Source of the DNA: Clostridia bacterium
GTDB taxonomy: Bacteria; Bacillota; Clostridia; Christensenellales; Aristaeellaceae
DNA: 16,099 bases
NCBI GenBank assembly: GCA_016295665.1
Contig: JAEDKS010000043.1
Span: 1 to 16,099 of the forward strand
Direction of reading: 5' to 3'
Below the pieces are notes generated by a model. That model was not told the DNA's origin, ran no database searches, and saw only the letters and a list, made by a program, of their open reading frames with translations. Made by a program: the position numbers and the translations under genes. Numbering within the stretch: position 1 is the first letter of the stretch; each line of letters starts with the position of its first letter. Positions 14,537 through 16,099 of this stretch are shown piece by piece.

Positions 14537-14601
14537 ATGAGGGCGGCGTCCCGCCGCGGACCCCCGGGCACTTGTATGGCAGACAACAGGAGGCGCATGG
14601 A

Positions 14602-15318
14602 ATGAGGACGGAAGGGCTGAACCAGCGCAGCGCAAGCCCGCTCTACAAGCAGCTGACCCACCGGCTGCGGGCAGACATTCAGGGCGGCATCTACCCGGTA
14701 CACAGCCGCTTCCCCTCGGAGCTGGAGCTGTGCGCCACCTACCAGGTGAGCCGCGTCACGGTGCGCAAGGCGCTGGCGGCCCTGACCCAGGAGGGGCTGC
14801 TGGAGCGCCATCAGGGCATCGGTACCTTCGTTTGCACGCCGCGCATCCACAAGGATCTGCGCAGCGTGAACAGCTTCTCGGAGGCCTGCCGCATGATGGG
14901 CGCGGAGCCCGGCACGCAGGTGATCTCCGCGCAGCTGACCGCAGCGGAGGAGGAGGACTGCGCCCTGCTGCAGTGCGCCCCCGGCGCGCAGGTGGTCGAG
15001 GTGGTGCGGCTGCGGCTGATGGACGGGGTGCCCGTGATGCTGGAGACCAACCGCTTCCCCGGGCAGTATGCCTGGCTGCTGCAGGAGGAGCTGACCGGCT
15101 CCCTGTACGCCCTGCTGCACAGCCGGGGCACGGAGCCGGGGCAGGCGACCCACGAGATCAGCCTCTGCTACGCCGCGGCGCAGGAGGCGCGGCTGCTGGA
15201 GGTTGCCCCGGAGAGCGCCCTGCTCGCCCTCTTTGAGGTCATCTACGACGCCTCCGGTCATCCGCTGCACACCTCCCGGCAGCACATCCGGGGAGACCGC
15301 TTCACCTTCCGCATCTGA
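14602..15318 (+). CDS. GntR-family (HutC/UTRA-type) transcription regulator
   Basis: This 238-residue regulator has an N-terminal winged helix (about residues 11-78: PLYKQLTHRLRADI, the FPSELEL turn, recognition helix SRVTVRKALAAL, wing HQGIGTFV). A UTRA effector domain follows (about 95-238) with the VVEVVRLRLMDGVPVMLE strand pair and HEISL segment. UTRA regulators usually sense a small sugar phosphate, amino sugar or amino acid derivative, and act as repressors of neighbouring genes. The ATG at 14602 has an AGGAGG site 8 bases upstream; the longer frame to 14482 would run through the promoter. It is divergent from the glycosyltransferase operon and likely co-transcribed with the NYN gene 46 bases downstream. 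The effector is not known. Confidence 0.93.
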   Translation: MRTEGLNQRSASPLYKQLTHRLRADIQGGIYPVHSRFPSELELCATYQVSRVTVRKALAALTQEGLLERHQGIGTFVCTPRIHKDLRSVNSFSEACRMMGAEPGTQVISAQLTAAEEEDCALLQCAPGAQVVEVVRLRLMDGVPVMLETNRFPGQYAWLLQEELTGSLYALLHSRGTEPGQATHEISLCYAAAQEARLLEVAPESALLALFEVIYDASGHPLHTSRQHIRGDRFTFRI

Positions 15319-15364
15319 TTTTCCCTTCCGATTCCCTCAGCGATTGTTTTGAAAAGAGGTTTTT

Positions 15365-16099
15365 ATGAGTCAGTCAAAATATGCCGTGTTCGTTGATCTG
15401 GAAAACTGCGGCGCCAAGGTCGCCACGCTCAACAGCATCCTGGAGAAGGTCAAGATGCGCGGCGACATCCTGCTGGGCCGCGTCTACGGCTACACGGACC
15501 GCTTCAGCGACCTGAAGGAGATCCTGCTGAGCAACACCTTCACGGTGGTTCCCTCCATCCGCTACGGCATCGCCCAGAAGAACAACGCCGACATCCAGCT
15601 GGTGGTGGACGCGCTGGAGGTGGCCTACACCAACGGCCTCATCGACTCCTTCTGCATCGTGTCCGGCGACAGCGACTACACGCCCCTGGTGGGCCGGCTG
15701 AAGGCCATGGGCAAGTTCGTGCTGGGCATCAGCCGAAGCGAGGCCGCCAGCACCATCTTCATCAACGCCTGCAACGAGTTCCAGTTCCTGGAGAGCATGG
15801 GCGGACACACCGCCGCGCCCACCCGGGGCAAGCGGAAGCGCTCCGGCGATTCCAGCGAGGAGCAGGTGGATCTGGCGGAGCTGAACAAGCTGCTCTGCTC
15901 CGCCCTGGAGGAGCAGAGCGACAAGGAGGAGATGTACGCCAGCGAGCTCAAGGGCGTGCTGATCCGCCTGCGCCCGGACTTCAACGAAAAGACCTACGGC
16001 TGCCCCACCTTCTACAAGCTGCTGCAGAAGCTGGCCTCCAAGTTCGGCGATCTCCACGTGACCAACGACAACTTCAACGTCATGGTCAGCCTGAACAGC
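15365..16099 (+). CDS. NYN-domain protein with C-terminal OST-HTH/LOTUS domain (cut by right edge)
   Basis: The open frame gives 245 residues and continues past the window. Residues 5-145 are a NYN (PIN-like) domain: Asp11 and Asn14 in VFVDLENCG, Asp76 in NNADIQLVVDAL, and Asp102/Asp104 in VSGDSDYTPLV form the acidic metal site of a predicted RNA nuclease. A basic linker (RGKRKRS, about 154-160) leads to an OST-HTH/LOTUS domain from about 168 (DLAELNKLLCSAL, a VLIRLRPDF segment, and FYKLLQKLASKF), an RNA-binding winged helix. This NYN-LOTUS layout is common in bacteria, with the RNA target unknown. The ATG has an AAGAGG site 5-10 bases upstream. It follows gntR with no terminator between them, so it is likely in the same transcript. 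Confidence 0.93.
   Translation, partial: MSQSKYAVFVDLENCGAKVATLNSILEKVKMRGDILLGRVYGYTDRFSDLKEILLSNTFTVVPSIRYGIAQKNNADIQLVVDALEVAYTNGLIDSFCIVSGDSDYTPLVGRLKAMGKFVLGISRSEAASTIFINACNEFQFLESMGGHTAAPTRGKRKRSGDSSEEQVDLAELNKLLCSALEEQSDKEEMYASELKGVLIRLRPDFNEKTYGCPTFYKLLQKLASKFGDLHVTNDNFNVMVSLNS

Noticed and set aside
14546..14560. GCGGCG/CGCCGC hairpin in the gntR leader
   Set aside because: Six base pairs with a three-base loop in very GC-rich DNA is weak evidence for a functional element, and no T-run follows.

Overview
The window is a dense, GC-rich stretch of bacterial chromosome holding 14 protein genes, two of them cut by the window edges. I see no rRNA, tRNA, CRISPR array, insertion sequence or phage integration site. 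The gene content points to a spore-forming member of the Clostridia/Firmicutes: a YunB-type sporulation protein, a class A penicillin-binding protein with a long tail, LuxS, strong AGGAGG-type ribosome binding sites, and sigma-A-like promoters with an extended -10. That assignment is inferred from genes and signals, not from a database match. No gene-free stretch exceeds about 190 bases.

Positions 1-5511 (minus strand) form one tightly coupled operon. It starts with a class A PBP (cell-wall synthase), followed by a small PD-(D/E)XK-like nuclease, an SNF2-family helicase and a pentapeptide-repeat protein that runs off the left edge. Each of the three junctions is a 4-base ATGA overlap. A wall enzyme leading a nuclease-helicase-pentapeptide set is the most unusual arrangement here. 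A promoter for it lies at about 5592-5621, in the divergent spacer shared with yunB.

Positions 5658-7439 hold yunB (plus) and an orphan radical SAM enzyme (minus). The two converge so closely that their stop codons abut.

Positions 7526-10798 (minus) are a flavinylation unit. ApbE, a lipoprotein FMN transferase, lies upstream of a membrane-anchored protein with five FMN-binding domains, each carrying the [S/T]GAT attachment motif. The unit has its own promoter, a leader hairpin and a terminator. It likely makes a multi-flavin extracytoplasmic electron carrier.

Positions 10814-12230 (minus) carry a NodB-type polysaccharide deacetylase followed by luxS (S-ribosylhomocysteine lyase), under one promoter. 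Positions 12248-14499 (minus) carry two family-2 glycosyltransferases and a Nudix hydrolase in one operon.

Positions 14528-16099 (plus) carry a GntR/HutC-type regulator and the start of a NYN-LOTUS protein. The spacer between the regulator and the glycosyltransferase operon holds a clean inverted repeat that is a candidate operator.
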